Assembly (NCBI GenBank): GCA_036675265.1
Contig: JAKFFJ010000076.1
Location: 186,001 to 250,000, forward strand
Source: CAMPJU01 sp036675265
Lineage (GTDB): Bacteria; Pseudomonadota; Gammaproteobacteria; Xanthomonadales; Xanthomonadaceae
Direction: 5' to 3'
Length of the DNA: 64,000 nucleotides
Of this stretch, positions 10,008-18,501 are shown in pieces. The notes under the pieces were generated by a model. That model was not told the origin of the DNA. It saw nothing but the letters and a program-made list of their open reading frames with translations, and ran no database searches. Within the stretch, counting starts at the first letter, position 1, and the number at the start of each line of letters is the position of its first letter. Made by a program: the position numbers and the translations under genes.

Positions 10008-12113
10008 ATGGACGCCGAGCGCTGGCAACGCCTGTCGCCGCTGCTCGACGCGCTGTTCGAGCTCGATCCTGACGAACGCGCGCGACGCCTCGAGGTGATG
10101 CGGGCCGAGGACCCGGCGCAGGCCGACGAGTTGCAGGCGCTGGTCGCGCTGGAGGAAGCCAGCGGCGATTTCCTGTCCGAGCCCCTGGTCGCGCCCTTGC
10201 CCGGCGCGCGCGTGGGTGCCCGCATCGGACCCTACCGGCTGGAGCGGCTGCTCGGCGAAGGCGGCATGGGCCAGGTCTGGCTGGCCGGACGGGCCGACGG
10301 GATGTACCAGCGCCGCGTCGCGCTCAAGCTGCTGCGTCCCGGGCTGGTCGACCCGGGCCTGCGCCGGCGCTTCCAGCGCGAACGCGAGATCCTCGCGCGC
10401 CTGGCGCATCCCCACATCGCACGCCTGCTCTATGCAGGGCTCAGCGACGACAGCCAGCCGTTCCTCGTCCTTGAGTACATCGAAGGCGAGCCGGTCACCG
10501 ACTGGTGCGAGGCGCGCGACGTGCCCATCGCCGCTCGGCTGGAACTGTTCGGACAGGTGTGCCAGGCGGTGAGCCACGCGCACGCCAACCTGATCGTGCA
10601 TCGCGACCTGAAGCCGTCCAACATCCTGGTCACGGCGACCGGCGACGTGCAGTTGCTCGACTTCGGCATCGCCAAGCTGCTCGACACCAGCGAAGGGACG
10701 GCGCCGGAGTACACCGGCACCGGCATGCGCGCGTTCACGCTCCACTACGCCGCGCCCGAACAGATCCGCGGCGAGCTGGTCACCACCATGACCGACGTCT
10801 ACGCGCTTGGCGTGGTGCTCTACGAACTGCTGGCCGGCGCCAAGCCGTACACGCCCGCGCGCGGCAGCGACGCAGCGTGGGAAGAAGCCATCCTCTCGAG
10901 TGATCCGCTGCCACCGTCGCAGGCGCTGGCACGCGCGGCGGAGGCGAACCCGGGCCGGTCTGGCGCGCTGCGCCGGCGGGCCCGCCAGGTCGCCGGCGAC
11001 CTGGACAACATCGTGCTCAAGGCGCTGGCCAAGGAACCCGTGCAGCGCTATCCGTCCGTGGAGGCGCTGGCGCGCGACGTGCAGCGGTACCTCGAGGGCC
11101 AGCCGGTGCTCGCCAAGCCGCGTGGCGTCGGCTACCGGCTGCAGAAGTTCATCGCCCGCCATCGCTGGCCGCTGGCGAGCGCCTCGCTGGTCGGATTGGC
11201 CGTGGTCGCGGCACTGGCCGTGGTGCTCTGGCAGGCCCGCCTGGCCTTGCAGGACGCGTCGCGGGCGCAGGCGATGCAATCGTTCGTCATCGGCCTGTTC
11301 GAACAGGCCGGCGCGGCGCCCCCGGACGCCTCGCTGGAGCTGCGTCGGCTGCTGTCCGCGGGCGTCGAACGCGGCAACCGCGAACTGTCCGGCCAGCCGC
11401 TCGCGCGTGCGGAACTGCTGGGGCTGGGCGCACGCCTGAGGCTCGGCCTGGGCGACCACCGCGAGGCGGCGGCATTGCTGGACCGGCAGGCCGACATGCT
11501 GTCGGCCCTGGGCGACGCGGTGCCGACGGGACTGCGCCTGGAGGCGGCCACGCTCCGCGGGCGCAGCCTGTTCCTGGGCAATGCCGTCGCGGGATGCATC
11601 GATGCGATGGAACCGTGGCTGCCCGCCGTGCGCCGCGAGCAGGCGCGGCTTCCGGCGCAGGCCGCCGCCTTCCAGTCACAGCTGGCGCAGTGCCGCCGCG
11701 CCAATGGCGAGCCGCGGCTCGCGCGCCTGTTGCTGGAAGACGCGCTGGACGTGCATGCGGCGCTGCTCCGGGACGAGGTCGGCGCGGTCGAACGCCTGCG
11801 GGACCTGGCGCAGTTGCATGTCGATGCCGGCGAGACGTCCGCAGCCCTGCGGGTCCAGGCCGATGCCCTGGCACGCCTGCGGCGCGGGGCTGGCGAACGG
11901 CATCCGCTCGCCATCGAGCTGCTGGGCGACATCGGCGCATCGCGCCAGCAACTCGGCCAGCAGGCGGCGGCGGAACGGGCCCATGCCGAAGCGCTGGTGC
12001 TGGCGCTGGAAGTGCTGGGCCCGCGGCATCCGGCGACGGTGCGCGCGCGCCAGCGCCTGGAGCGGGCGCGCGAGGCGCGCCTGTCGCCGGTCGCACCGGC
12101 TGGCAGCGGCTAG
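10008..12113 (+). CDS. Membrane Ser/Thr protein kinase with C-terminal periplasmic helical repeats
   Basis: A 701-residue kinase. An N-terminal helical region (1-65) precedes the kinase domain: glycine loop GEGGMG at 83-88, VALK with K107, HRDLKPSN at 198-205, DFG at 218-220 and an APE-like AAPEQ near 249. One membrane segment lies around 387-408. The C-terminal about 290 residues are helical TPR-like repeats, presumably the periplasmic sensor. It follows the ECF sigma gene and probably controls it. The stop TAG shares a CTAG with the convergent tdk gene. Confidence 0.9.
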   Translation: MDAERWQRLSPLLDALFELDPDERARRLEVMRAEDPAQADELQALVALEEASGDFLSEPLVAPLPGARVGARIGPYRLERLLGEGGMGQVWLAGRADGMYQRRVALKLLRPGLVDPGLRRRFQREREILARLAHPHIARLLYAGLSDDSQPFLVLEYIEGEPVTDWCEARDVPIAARLELFGQVCQAVSHAHANLIVHRDLKPSNILVTATGDVQLLDFGIAKLLDTSEGTAPEYTGTGMRAFTLHYAAPEQIRGELVTTMTDVYALGVVLYELLAGAKPYTPARGSDAAWEEAILSSDPLPPSQALARAAEANPGRSGALRRRARQVAGDLDNIVLKALAKEPVQRYPSVEALARDVQRYLEGQPVLAKPRGVGYRLQKFIARHRWPLASASLVGLAVVAALAVVLWQARLALQDASRAQAMQSFVIGLFEQAGAAPPDASLELRRLLSAGVERGNRELSGQPLARAELLGLGARLRLGLGDHREAAALLDRQADMLSALGDAVPTGLRLEAATLRGRSLFLGNAVAGCIDAMEPWLPAVRREQARLPAQAAAFQSQLAQCRRANGEPRLARLLLEDALDVHAALLRDEVGAVERLRDLAQLHVDAGETSAALRVQADALARLRRGAGERHPLAIELLGDIGASRQQLGQQAAAERAHAEALVLALEVLGPRHPATVRARQRLERAREARLSPVAPAGSG

Positions 12114-12739
12114 CGCCGTTCCAGCGGCAACGGCTGCTGCAGCGGATCGACGCTGGCTTCGCCCCGCATCACCTTCTTGAACTCGGCCCGCGACACGGAC
12201 ACGTAGCGCTCGTTCCCGCCGATCTCGACCTGCGGGCCCGCCTGCAGGGCACGCCCGCCCTCGTCCACGCGCACGGTCATCGTCGCCTTGCAGCCGGTGT
12301 GGCAGATGGTCTTGATCTCGACCAGCTCGTCGGCCCAGGCCAGCAGCGCGGCGCTTCCCTCGAACAGCTCGCCGCGGAAGTCGGTGCGCAAGCCGTAGCA
12401 CAGCACCGGGATCCGCAGCGCATCCACCACCTCGGTCAGCTGCCACGCCTGCGCGCGCGTCAGGAACTGCGCCTCGTCCACCAGCACGCAGTGCAACGTC
12501 CCGCGCGCGTCGATGTCCTTTCCAATCAATGCGTGCAGGTCGTGGCCCGGCTCGAACGCGATGCCCTCGGCCTGCAACCCGATGCGGGACGCGACGTTGC
12601 CGCTCCCCGCACGGTCGTCGAGCCGCGGCGTGAGGATCAGCGTGCGCATCCCGCGCTCGCGGTAGTTGTGCGCCGATTGCAGCAGCGTGGTGGTCTTCCC
12701 GGCGTTCATTGCCGAGTAGTAGAAATAGAGCTTGGCCAT
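12110..12739 (-). CDS. tdk: Thymidine kinase
   Basis: A 209-residue type II thymidine kinase. It has the P-loop SAMNAGKTTTLL near the N-terminus, LVDEAQF, and the zinc-lobe region with TICHTGCKATMT. It phosphorylates thymidine for salvage. It converges on the kinase gene with a 4-bp overlap of stop codons (12110-12113). Confidence 0.95.
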   Translation of the reverse strand: MAKLYFYYSAMNAGKTTTLLQSAHNYRERGMRTLILTPRLDDRAGSGNVASRIGLQAEGIAFEPGHDLHALIGKDIDARGTLHCVLVDEAQFLTRAQAWQLTEVVDALRIPVLCYGLRTDFRGELFEGSAALLAWADELVEIKTICHTGCKATMTVRVDEGGRALQAGPQVEIGGNERYVSVSRAEFKKVMRGEASVDPLQQPLPLERR

Positions 12740-12775
12740 TGCGCCCAGTTTAATCCCGCGTCCAGGCCGCCGTGG

Positions 12776-13486
12776 CTACTCCCCGCCTTCGTCCTCGTCC
12801 CGGACGACCTCGAGCGGCTTGACGGTGACCGTTCCGAACCCGGGGTCCTTCCAGATGGTGTCCTGCCATTCCCAGTACTGGTCCGGCTCCCAGTACCTGT
12901 CGTCGTAGAAGCGCTCGGCGCTGACCGTGATCGGCGTCCCGTGGGACCCTGCCAGTTGGACTTCGAGGAAGCCGACGAATCCGGTGCGGCTGCCCGTGAT
13001 CTTTCGCTTCGCCTTCTCGAGCTCGCGCTCGAGGCGCTCCTGCGCGACCTCGTCGCGGTATTCCGCGTACAGCGTGTGACCGACCTCGAGCGCCTGTGCG
13101 CGTTCGGCCTCGCTGAGCGCGTTCCAGTACGCCTCGCGCTTGGCGACGAACGGGACGTAAGCGCGTTCCGCGGCGATGTCCATCCAGGCGTAGGCCAGCG
13201 GCCGGTCGACCGCCACGCCGTTCCCGGTCCACAGCATCTCGGCCACCATTGCCTGGGAGGGCTTGTCGGCGTAGCGCGCGGCGCGCATGAAATAGGTGAA
13301 CGCTTCGCGCGGGCGGTCCTTTTCCAGCGTCGCCTGGCCTTCGCGGCGCCAGCGCAGGTCGGGGTGCGCGCCGAGGAACCCGGTGTTGTTGAGGATGAGC
13401 GCGTCGCCGCGTTGCGGGATCGGGTTGGCGGCAATCGCGGGTCCGGAAATGGCCAGCGCCAGTGCAATCGCGATGAGGGTTTTCAT
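12776..13486 (-). CDS. Exported SEL1/TPR-like protein, downstream paralogue
   Basis: A 236-residue protein with a signal peptide (MKTLIAIALALAISGPAIA). One visible repeat module reads GFLGAHPDLRWRREG, then EAFTYFMRAARYADKPSQAMVAEMLW and DRPLAYAWMDIAAERAY. These SEL1-like helical repeats count as a scaffold rather than an enzyme. A conserved C-terminal part carries FYDDRYWEPDQYWEWQ. The function is unknown. It is closely similar to the gene at 13580, so the pair arose by tandem duplication. The acidic tail ends in DEDEGGE. Confidence 0.75.
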   Translation of the reverse strand: MKTLIAIALALAISGPAIAANPIPQRGDALILNNTGFLGAHPDLRWRREGQATLEKDRPREAFTYFMRAARYADKPSQAMVAEMLWTGNGVAVDRPLAYAWMDIAAERAYVPFVAKREAYWNALSEAERAQALEVGHTLYAEYRDEVAQERLERELEKAKRKITGSRTGFVGFLEVQLAGSHGTPITVSAERFYDDRYWEPDQYWEWQDTIWKDPGFGTVTVKPLEVVRDEDEGGE

Positions 13487-13579
13487 CCCACGCCTCCTTG
13501 TAAGCCTCCCTGCCAGGGATGCCCCGGGAAGCCGGACGGTCGCACCACGATCGATCGCGATACCCGGGCCCGTGTCGGG

Positions 13580-14323
13580 CTAGTCGTCGCCCTCCTCGTC
13601 GCCAGCCGGCGCGTCACCCTGGCGAACCACCTCGAGCGGCTGCACGCTCACGGTGCCCTTGGGCGGATCCTTCCAGACGCTGTCCTGCCAGGCCCAGTAC
13701 TGCTCGGGTTCCCAGTACTGGTCGTCGTAGAACTTCGAACCGTCGATGGTGATGCCGATGCCGCCAGGGCCGGGGACCACGACCTGCAGGTTGCCAACGT
13801 GGCCGGTACGACTGCCGGTCACGCTGCGCTGCGCGCGGCGCAACAGGCGTTCCAGCCGCTCCTTGGCGACACCATCGTTGAATTCGTCGTAGACCGCGGC
13901 GCCGACGGCCAGCGCCTGCTTGCGCTCGGCCTCGGTCAGCGCGTTCCAGTACGCCTCGCGCTTGGCCAGGAACGGGATGTAGGCGCGCTCGGCGGCGACA
14001 TCCATCCAGGCGTACGCAAGCGGACGGTCCATCGGCGTGCCGGTCCCGGTCCAGAGCATCTCGGCGACCATCGCCTGCGACGGCTTGTCCGCGTAGCGCG
14101 CCGCGCGCTTGAAGAAAGTGAATGCTTCACCGGCGCGATCCTGTTCGAGGGACTGCAGTCCTTCGCGCCGCCAGCGCAGGTCGGGATGGGCGCCCAGGAA
14201 CCCGGCGCTGTTCATGACGACTTCGTCGCCGGGGTCCCACAGGGGCTTGTCGGTGTCGTCCTGCGCGAGCACTGGCGCGGCGACGAGGCTGAAAAGGCAC
14301 GCAAGGGCAAGGGGGCGGATCAT
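13580..14323 (-). CDS. Exported SEL1/TPR-like protein, upstream paralogue
   Basis: A 247-residue protein, start ATG giving MIRPLALACLFSLVAAPVLA (signal peptide). It shares nearly all landmarks with its downstream neighbour: GFLGAHPDLRWRREG, RAARYADKPSQAMVAEMLWTG, PLAYAWMDVAAERAYIPF, KREAYWNAL and FYDDQYWEPEQYW. A 93-bp spacer separates the two. Conserved Trp/Tyr-rich C-termini suggest a shared binding role in the envelope (inference). The acidic tail ends DEEGDD. Confidence 0.75.
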   Translation of the reverse strand: MIRPLALACLFSLVAAPVLAQDDTDKPLWDPGDEVVMNSAGFLGAHPDLRWRREGLQSLEQDRAGEAFTFFKRAARYADKPSQAMVAEMLWTGTGTPMDRPLAYAWMDVAAERAYIPFLAKREAYWNALTEAERKQALAVGAAVYDEFNDGVAKERLERLLRRAQRSVTGSRTGHVGNLQVVVPGPGGIGITIDGSKFYDDQYWEPEQYWAWQDSVWKDPPKGTVSVQPLEVVRQGDAPAGDEEGDD

Positions 14324-14482
14324 CTGCTCGGTTCCATGGTGTGGGGACGCTATGGGGATGGATGATAGGAAGGCGCGGACCGTTGCAAATGAGGCAATGG
14401 TCAGGTGAACCAATGGCATGGAAATGCGTGGCGAAGATGAAGCCGGGATGGGTGGCGGATGGGGGATGCGAGAATTGGGGGG

Positions 14483-16462
14483 ATGAACGGATTGAACCCG
14501 CAGCAGCGCGAGGCGGTTGTCCATGTCGACGGGCCGATGCTGGTGCTGGCGGGCGCGGGCAGCGGCAAGACGCGGGTGATCGTCGAGAAGATCGCACACC
14601 TCGTCGCGTCCGGGACGATGCCGGCACGGCGGATTGCCGCGATCACCTTCACCAACAAGGCCGCGCGCGAGATGCGCGAGCGCGTCGCGCGGCGGATCCG
14701 CGGCGACGCGGGAGAGGGTTTGCTGGTTTGCACGTTCCACGCGCTGGGCCTGCGCATCCTCCAGGCTGAACACGCGAAGGTGGGGCTGCGCCGCGGGTTC
14801 TCCGTGTTCGACGCCGAGGACAGCGCCGCCCAGCTCAAGGACCTGCTGCCCGCCGGCAGCAAGCCCGATGCGATCGAGGCGGTGAAGTCGCTCGTGTCCC
14901 GGGCCAAGAATTCGGGCCTGTCGCCTGAACAGGCATCCGCCGCCGCGGGCAGCGCCCGCGAACGCGAGGCCGCGGCCCTGTACGCGGCCTACCAGGCGCG
15001 CCTGTCCGCGTTCAACGCGGTCGACTTCGACGACCTGATCCGGCTGCCCGTGCAGTTGCTGGAGTCCGACGAGGACGCCATCGCCGGCTGGCGCGAGCGC
15101 ATCGGTTACCTGCTGGTCGACGAGTGCCAGGACACCAACGACGCGCAGTACCGGTTGCTGAAGGCCATCGCCGGGCCGCGCGGCCTGTTCACCTGCGTGG
15201 GCGACGACGACCAGTCGATCTACGCCTGGCGTGGCGCCAATCCCGACAACCTGCTGCAACTGGCGGTCGACTATCCGGCGCTCGAGGTGGTCAAGCTCGA
15301 GCAGAACTACCGTTGCAGCAACCGGGTGCTGCGCTCGGCCAACGCCCTGATCGCCCACAACCCGCACGAACATCCCAAGGCGCTGTGGAGCGACAACGCC
15401 GATGGCGAGCGGATCCGCGTCTGGGAATGCCGGGACGCGGTCCACGAAGCCGAGAAGGTCGCCGACCAGGTGCACTTCCTGCACACCACGCGCGGCGCGC
15501 CGTGGAGCGACTTCTGCGTGCTGTTCCGCGGCAACCACCAGTCGCGCGCGCTGGAGAAGGCGTTGCAGCTGCTGCGCGTTCCCTACCACCTGAGCGGCGG
15601 CACGGCGTTCCTCGACCGCGGCGAAGTCAAGGACGCACTGGCATGGCTGCGGCTGGTCGCCAACCCGGACGACGACGCCGCGTTCCTGCGTGCCGTGGGT
15701 GCCCCGCAGCGCGGCGTCGGCGGCACCACGCTGGCGAAGCTGGGGGAGCTGGCGCGCACCGCGCACCTGCCGCTGGCACGCGCCGCGGCGTCCATCGGGC
15801 TGCTGAAGCAACTGCCGGCGCGCAGCGCCAACGCATTGCAGGGATTCGACGCGGTGGTGCGTGCGCTGCGCGCCGAGGCGCAGCGCCTGCCGCCGGCGCA
15901 GCTGGTCCGGGCGCTGGTCGAGCAATCCGGCCTGCTCGCCTCGCTGCGCGCGCAGTGCAAGGACGAGGCGATGTTCACCCTGCGCCGCCGCAACCTGGAG
16001 GAACTGGCCGAGTGGTTCGACGGGCCGCGCACCAGCGGGCCGGGCGAACTGGCGGCGGCGATGTCCCTGCTCGCGCACGCGGACAAGGGGGACGCCGGCG
16101 ACCAGGTCCGGCTGATGAGCCTGCACGCGGCCAAGGGACTGGAGTTCCGGTACGTGTTCATCGTCGGCGTCGAGGACGGCAACCTGCCGCACGAGGCGTC
16201 CATCGAGGAAGGCCGCATCGACGAGGAGCGCCGCCTGCTCTATGTCGGCATCACCCGCGCGAAGGAGCGGCTGTGGCTGTCGCATGCCCGCGAAGCGCAA
16301 CGCTGGGGCCAGCGCATCCGCAACCTGCCGAGCCGTTTCCTCGACGAGCTGCCGGCGGCCGAGCTGCAGCGTGACGGCGCCGATCCGCAGGCCGACGCCG
16401 CCCAGCGCAAGGAGCGGGCGGACGCCGGCTTCGCCGCGATCAGGGCACTGCTGGAGGCCTGA
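14483..16462 (+). CDS. rep: ATP-dependent DNA helicase Rep
   Basis: A 659-residue UvrD/Rep superfamily 1A helicase. Motifs are in order: LAGAGSGKTRVI (I), ITFTNKAAREM (Ia), LVDECQDTN (II), VGDDDQSIYAWRGA (III), LEQNYRC (IV), LMSLHAAKGLEF (V) and LLYVGITRA (VI). The length and the short C-terminus fit Rep rather than UvrD. It restarts or clears blocked replication forks. The start is an ATG following GGGGGG. Confidence 0.93.
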   Translation: MNGLNPQQREAVVHVDGPMLVLAGAGSGKTRVIVEKIAHLVASGTMPARRIAAITFTNKAAREMRERVARRIRGDAGEGLLVCTFHALGLRILQAEHAKVGLRRGFSVFDAEDSAAQLKDLLPAGSKPDAIEAVKSLVSRAKNSGLSPEQASAAAGSAREREAAALYAAYQARLSAFNAVDFDDLIRLPVQLLESDEDAIAGWRERIGYLLVDECQDTNDAQYRLLKAIAGPRGLFTCVGDDDQSIYAWRGANPDNLLQLAVDYPALEVVKLEQNYRCSNRVLRSANALIAHNPHEHPKALWSDNADGERIRVWECRDAVHEAEKVADQVHFLHTTRGAPWSDFCVLFRGNHQSRALEKALQLLRVPYHLSGGTAFLDRGEVKDALAWLRLVANPDDDAAFLRAVGAPQRGVGGTTLAKLGELARTAHLPLARAAASIGLLKQLPARSANALQGFDAVVRALRAEAQRLPPAQLVRALVEQSGLLASLRAQCKDEAMFTLRRRNLEELAEWFDGPRTSGPGELAAAMSLLAHADKGDAGDQVRLMSLHAAKGLEFRYVFIVGVEDGNLPHEASIEEGRIDEERRLLYVGITRAKERLWLSHAREAQRWGQRIRNLPSRFLDELPAAELQRDGADPQADAAQRKERADAGFAAIRALLEA

Positions 16463-16530
16463 CCGGCTACCCACGGGGGCGTCATGCCCGGTCGGTAGAC
16501 TCGGTGCCCCTTTTCCATGCCGGGATCCCC

Positions 16531-17445
16531 ATGCGCCCAGTCGCACTTGCCGTTTCGATCGCCGTCGCGCTCGCGCTGGGCGCATGCCGCACCACGCCCG
16601 ACCCGGTGGCGGTGGCGCCACCGGTCACGGCGGTCGCGTACGTCGACACGGAGGCGGTCGCGTCCGCGAACGCGAACCTCAATGCCGTCCTCTGGGTCCA
16701 GTCCTCGGCCGAATACGATGCGGCCACGCTGTCGGCCTACCACGCCGCCGCCGCGCGGCTGGACGCGGCGCTCGCCGACACGTCCTGGGACGCCCTCGCG
16801 CCCGGGGAGCGTGCCAATCCCGATGCGATCGCCGTCCTGCCGCCCGCCGTCATCCTCGACGTCGACGAAACGGTCCTGGACAACTCGCCCTACCAGGCGC
16901 GGCTCGTGCGCGACGGCGGTGCCTACGACGAAGCGACCTGGGCGGCCTGGGTCGAGGAACGCCGTGCCCGCCCGGTGCCCGGCGTGCTCGATTTCGCGCG
17001 GGCCGCCACCGCGCGCGGGGTCACCCTCGTGTACCTGTCCAACCGTGCCGAGCACCTGCAGGACGCCACGCTGGACAACCTGCGTGCGGTCGGGCTGCCG
17101 GTCGCCGGCGAGTCGGTGTTCCTGGGCCTGGGCACGGTGGTCGAGGGCTGTGAACAGGACGGCAGCGAGAAGGACTGCCGGCGCCAGCTCGCCGGCAGGC
17201 AGTACCGGGTGCTGATGCAGTTCGGGGACCAGCTGGGCGACTTCGTCGCGGTCGCCGCCAACACGCCCGCCGCGCGCCAGGCGCTGGTCGACCGGCACGC
17301 GGGCTGGTTCGGTGAACGCTGGTGGATGCTGCCGAACCCGACCTACGGCGGCTGGGAACCGGCGGTGTTCGACAACGACTGGCGCCTGCCGCTCGAGGCG
17401 CGCCGCGCGGCGAAGCGGGCCGCGCTCGATACCGGGGGCCGCTGA
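16531..17445 (+). CDS. Lipoprotein e(P4)-family acid phosphatase / 5'-nucleotidase (HAD class C)
   Basis: A 304-residue lipoprotein (MRPVALAVSIAVALALGAC, lipobox cysteine about residue 19). The HAD motif ILDVDETVLDNSPYQ contains the paired catalytic aspartates. LVYLSNRAE (motif II) and a FGDQLGDF segment (motif III) follow, typical of class C acid phosphatases such as Haemophilus e(P4). It likely dephosphorylates nucleotides or other monoesters in the periplasm or outer membrane. Confidence 0.88.
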   Translation: MRPVALAVSIAVALALGACRTTPDPVAVAPPVTAVAYVDTEAVASANANLNAVLWVQSSAEYDAATLSAYHAAAARLDAALADTSWDALAPGERANPDAIAVLPPAVILDVDETVLDNSPYQARLVRDGGAYDEATWAAWVEERRARPVPGVLDFARAATARGVTLVYLSNRAEHLQDATLDNLRAVGLPVAGESVFLGLGTVVEGCEQDGSEKDCRRQLAGRQYRVLMQFGDQLGDFVAVAANTPAARQALVDRHAGWFGERWWMLPNPTYGGWEPAVFDNDWRLPLEARRAAKRAALDTGGR

Positions 17446-17498
17446 CCGTGGCCGGTCCCGGGGTTGCCCCCGTCCGGCGCGGCCGTCACGATGCCCCG

Positions 17499-18452
17499 AT
17501 GCCTGGATCGATGAACCCGTCGTCGCCCGCCGCGAGGTCCGTTGCCGTTGCCCTGCTGGCGCTGCTGCTGGTGCTGGCGCTCCTGGCCGGCTGCGAGCGC
17601 GACCCGGCGCCGGCCGGGCAGCCACCCGCCGCCGACTCGCCGGCCGCCACCGTCGTCGCGCTGGCCACCCGGCTGCAGGCCGGCGACCTGGCCGGGTACG
17701 CACGGGCGGCCGTGCCGCCCGCGCTGCATGCGGAACTGGACGCGGCCTGGCGGGAAGACCGCAGCCGCTGGCCACTGAGCGACCTGCCGCTGGCCGGCAA
17801 GCTGCCGCCCCTGCTCGCCGCGTTCGGCGCCGAGGGCGCGGAGGCCAGGCTGCAGTCGGCCTTCGATCGCCAGTTCGCCGGCCAGGACCAGCAGCTGGAC
17901 GCCGCCGCGCAGTCGTTGTCGCTGTGGGGCGTGGAATACGTCAACAACGAGGGTGAGTTCAGCGACGCCGAGCGCGTGCACTACGCCCAGGTGATCGACG
18001 CACTCGGCGCCTGGGCCACCGACGCCCCGCTGGCCGACCGGGAGCGGGCCAGGGCGTCGATCGTGCGCCTGGCCGCGGCCGCCCGCGCCGCGGGCCTGGA
18101 CGAGCCGTCGGACTTCACCGCGCTCGGGATGACGGGCACGCTGGAGCGCCTGCAGCCGTTCGTCGCGGCGTCGATGCGCACCTTCGCCGATTACGGCCTG
18201 GACCTCGGGGCGAGCCTGGCAGGCCTTCGCGTGGAAGAAGCCTCGCAGGAGGGCGACCGGGCCGTGGTGCAGGTCACTTACCCGCTGGCCGGGCATGCCA
18301 TCAGCACGCAGGTGATGCTCGAACGGATCGACGGGCGCTGGTATCCGTCCGACAGCGTGCGCAACGCGCGCGCCAGCCTCGCGCCGGCCGCGTCGACGGA
18401 CGACGCCCCGGTCGCTGGCGACGATGCCGACGGGACAACGCCCGCGGGTTGA
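17499..18452 (+). CDS. Putative lipoprotein, unknown function
   Basis: A 317-residue protein with a lipoprotein signal (LLALLLVLALLAGC). The rest is Ala-rich and helical. The C-terminal module (RAVVQVTYPLAGHAISTQVMLERIDGRWYPSDSVRN) resembles small NTF2/DUF4878-like lipoprotein domains, but no enzyme motif is visible. The start could be 17499 or the ATG at 17511. It lies 40 bp before plsB on the same strand. Confidence 0.65.
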   Translation: MPGSMNPSSPAARSVAVALLALLLVLALLAGCERDPAPAGQPPAADSPAATVVALATRLQAGDLAGYARAAVPPALHAELDAAWREDRSRWPLSDLPLAGKLPPLLAAFGAEGAEARLQSAFDRQFAGQDQQLDAAAQSLSLWGVEYVNNEGEFSDAERVHYAQVIDALGAWATDAPLADRERARASIVRLAAAARAAGLDEPSDFTALGMTGTLERLQPFVAASMRTFADYGLDLGASLAGLRVEEASQEGDRAVVQVTYPLAGHAISTQVMLERIDGRWYPSDSVRNARASLAPAASTDDAPVAGDDADGTTPAG

Positions 18453-18501
18453 GCGGCCACGCCGCCGGCCCGCACCGGGCCGCCTTGCGATAATGCGAAC
18501 G

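Noticed and set aside
13580..16621. 1013-codon minus-strand frame over rep
   Set aside because: Only its last 247 codons (the exported SEL1-like protein) are real; the rest is antisense to the rep helicase.
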